Source of the DNA: Lachnospiraceae bacterium
GTDB lineage: Bacteria; Bacillota_A; Clostridia; Lachnospirales; Lachnospiraceae
Assembly (NCBI GenBank): GCA_024690425.1
Contig: JAILCT010000032.1
Location: 1 to 6,103, forward strand
Length of the DNA stretch: 6,103 nucleotides
Reading direction: 5' to 3'
Shown here: one piece after another, positions 6,103 through 6,103 of the stretch
Layout of the letters: each line of letters begins with the position of its first letter
Position numbering within the stretch: position 1 is the first letter of the stretch
Notes under the pieces: model-generated
The model's input: the letters and a program-made list of their open reading frames with translations, nothing else
Database searches by the model: none
Told to the model about the DNA's origin: nothing
Made by a program: the position numbers and the translations under genes

Positions 6103-6103
6103 A

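Overview
The window reads as chromosomal DNA from an anaerobic Gram-positive Clostridia bacterium, most likely Lachnospiraceae. This is inferred from protein types seen by eye: a MoxR-type AAA+ ATPase tail with a LELVTELTVN-like ending (here LILVTELTVN), a 23-residue-repeat BspA-like LRR protein, a secreted papain-fold protease with lectin-like and MBG-type domains, and a chromosomal TraX-family membrane protein. Codon use is also distinctive, with Leu-Lys written almost always as CTT-AAG. No species can be named from the window alone.

Layout. Positions 2-970 (+) hold the C-terminal part of an AAA+ ATPase whose ATP-binding core lies off the left edge. A 74-bp gap follows, containing a strong perfect inverted repeat (987-1021). 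Positions 1045-1953 (+) encode a 302-residue, apparently cytoplasmic LRR protein. Only 8 nt later, 1962-5462 (+) encodes a 1166-residue exported cysteine protease: signal peptide, short propeptide, peptidase C1 domain with complete catalytic residues, lectin-like domain, four beta-rich MBG/YDG-type repeats, a charged low-complexity stalk and a C-terminal membrane helix. Positions 5437-6102 (-) hold most of a TraX-family polytopic membrane protein whose N-terminus lies off the right edge. Its 3' end overlaps the protease 3' end convergently by 26 nt. There is no stretch over 300 bases without a gene, and no tRNA, rRNA, CRISPR array or insertion sequence was seen.

How it may work together. The three rightward genes could be one transcription unit, or the palindrome may separate the ATPase from the LRR-protease pair. 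The ATPase and the soluble LRR protein look like components of a MoxR-type chaperone or remodelling module; that functional link is inference. The protease is predicted to act outside the cell while tethered to the membrane, on peptides or host/feed proteins, with the lectin-like and MBG domains as adhesive or spacer modules. The TraX-like gene belongs to a separate leftward unit. I see no clearly new defence or mobile system here. The most unusual items are the soluble LRR partner beside an AAA+ ATPase, the isolated palindrome, and the architecture of the protease.
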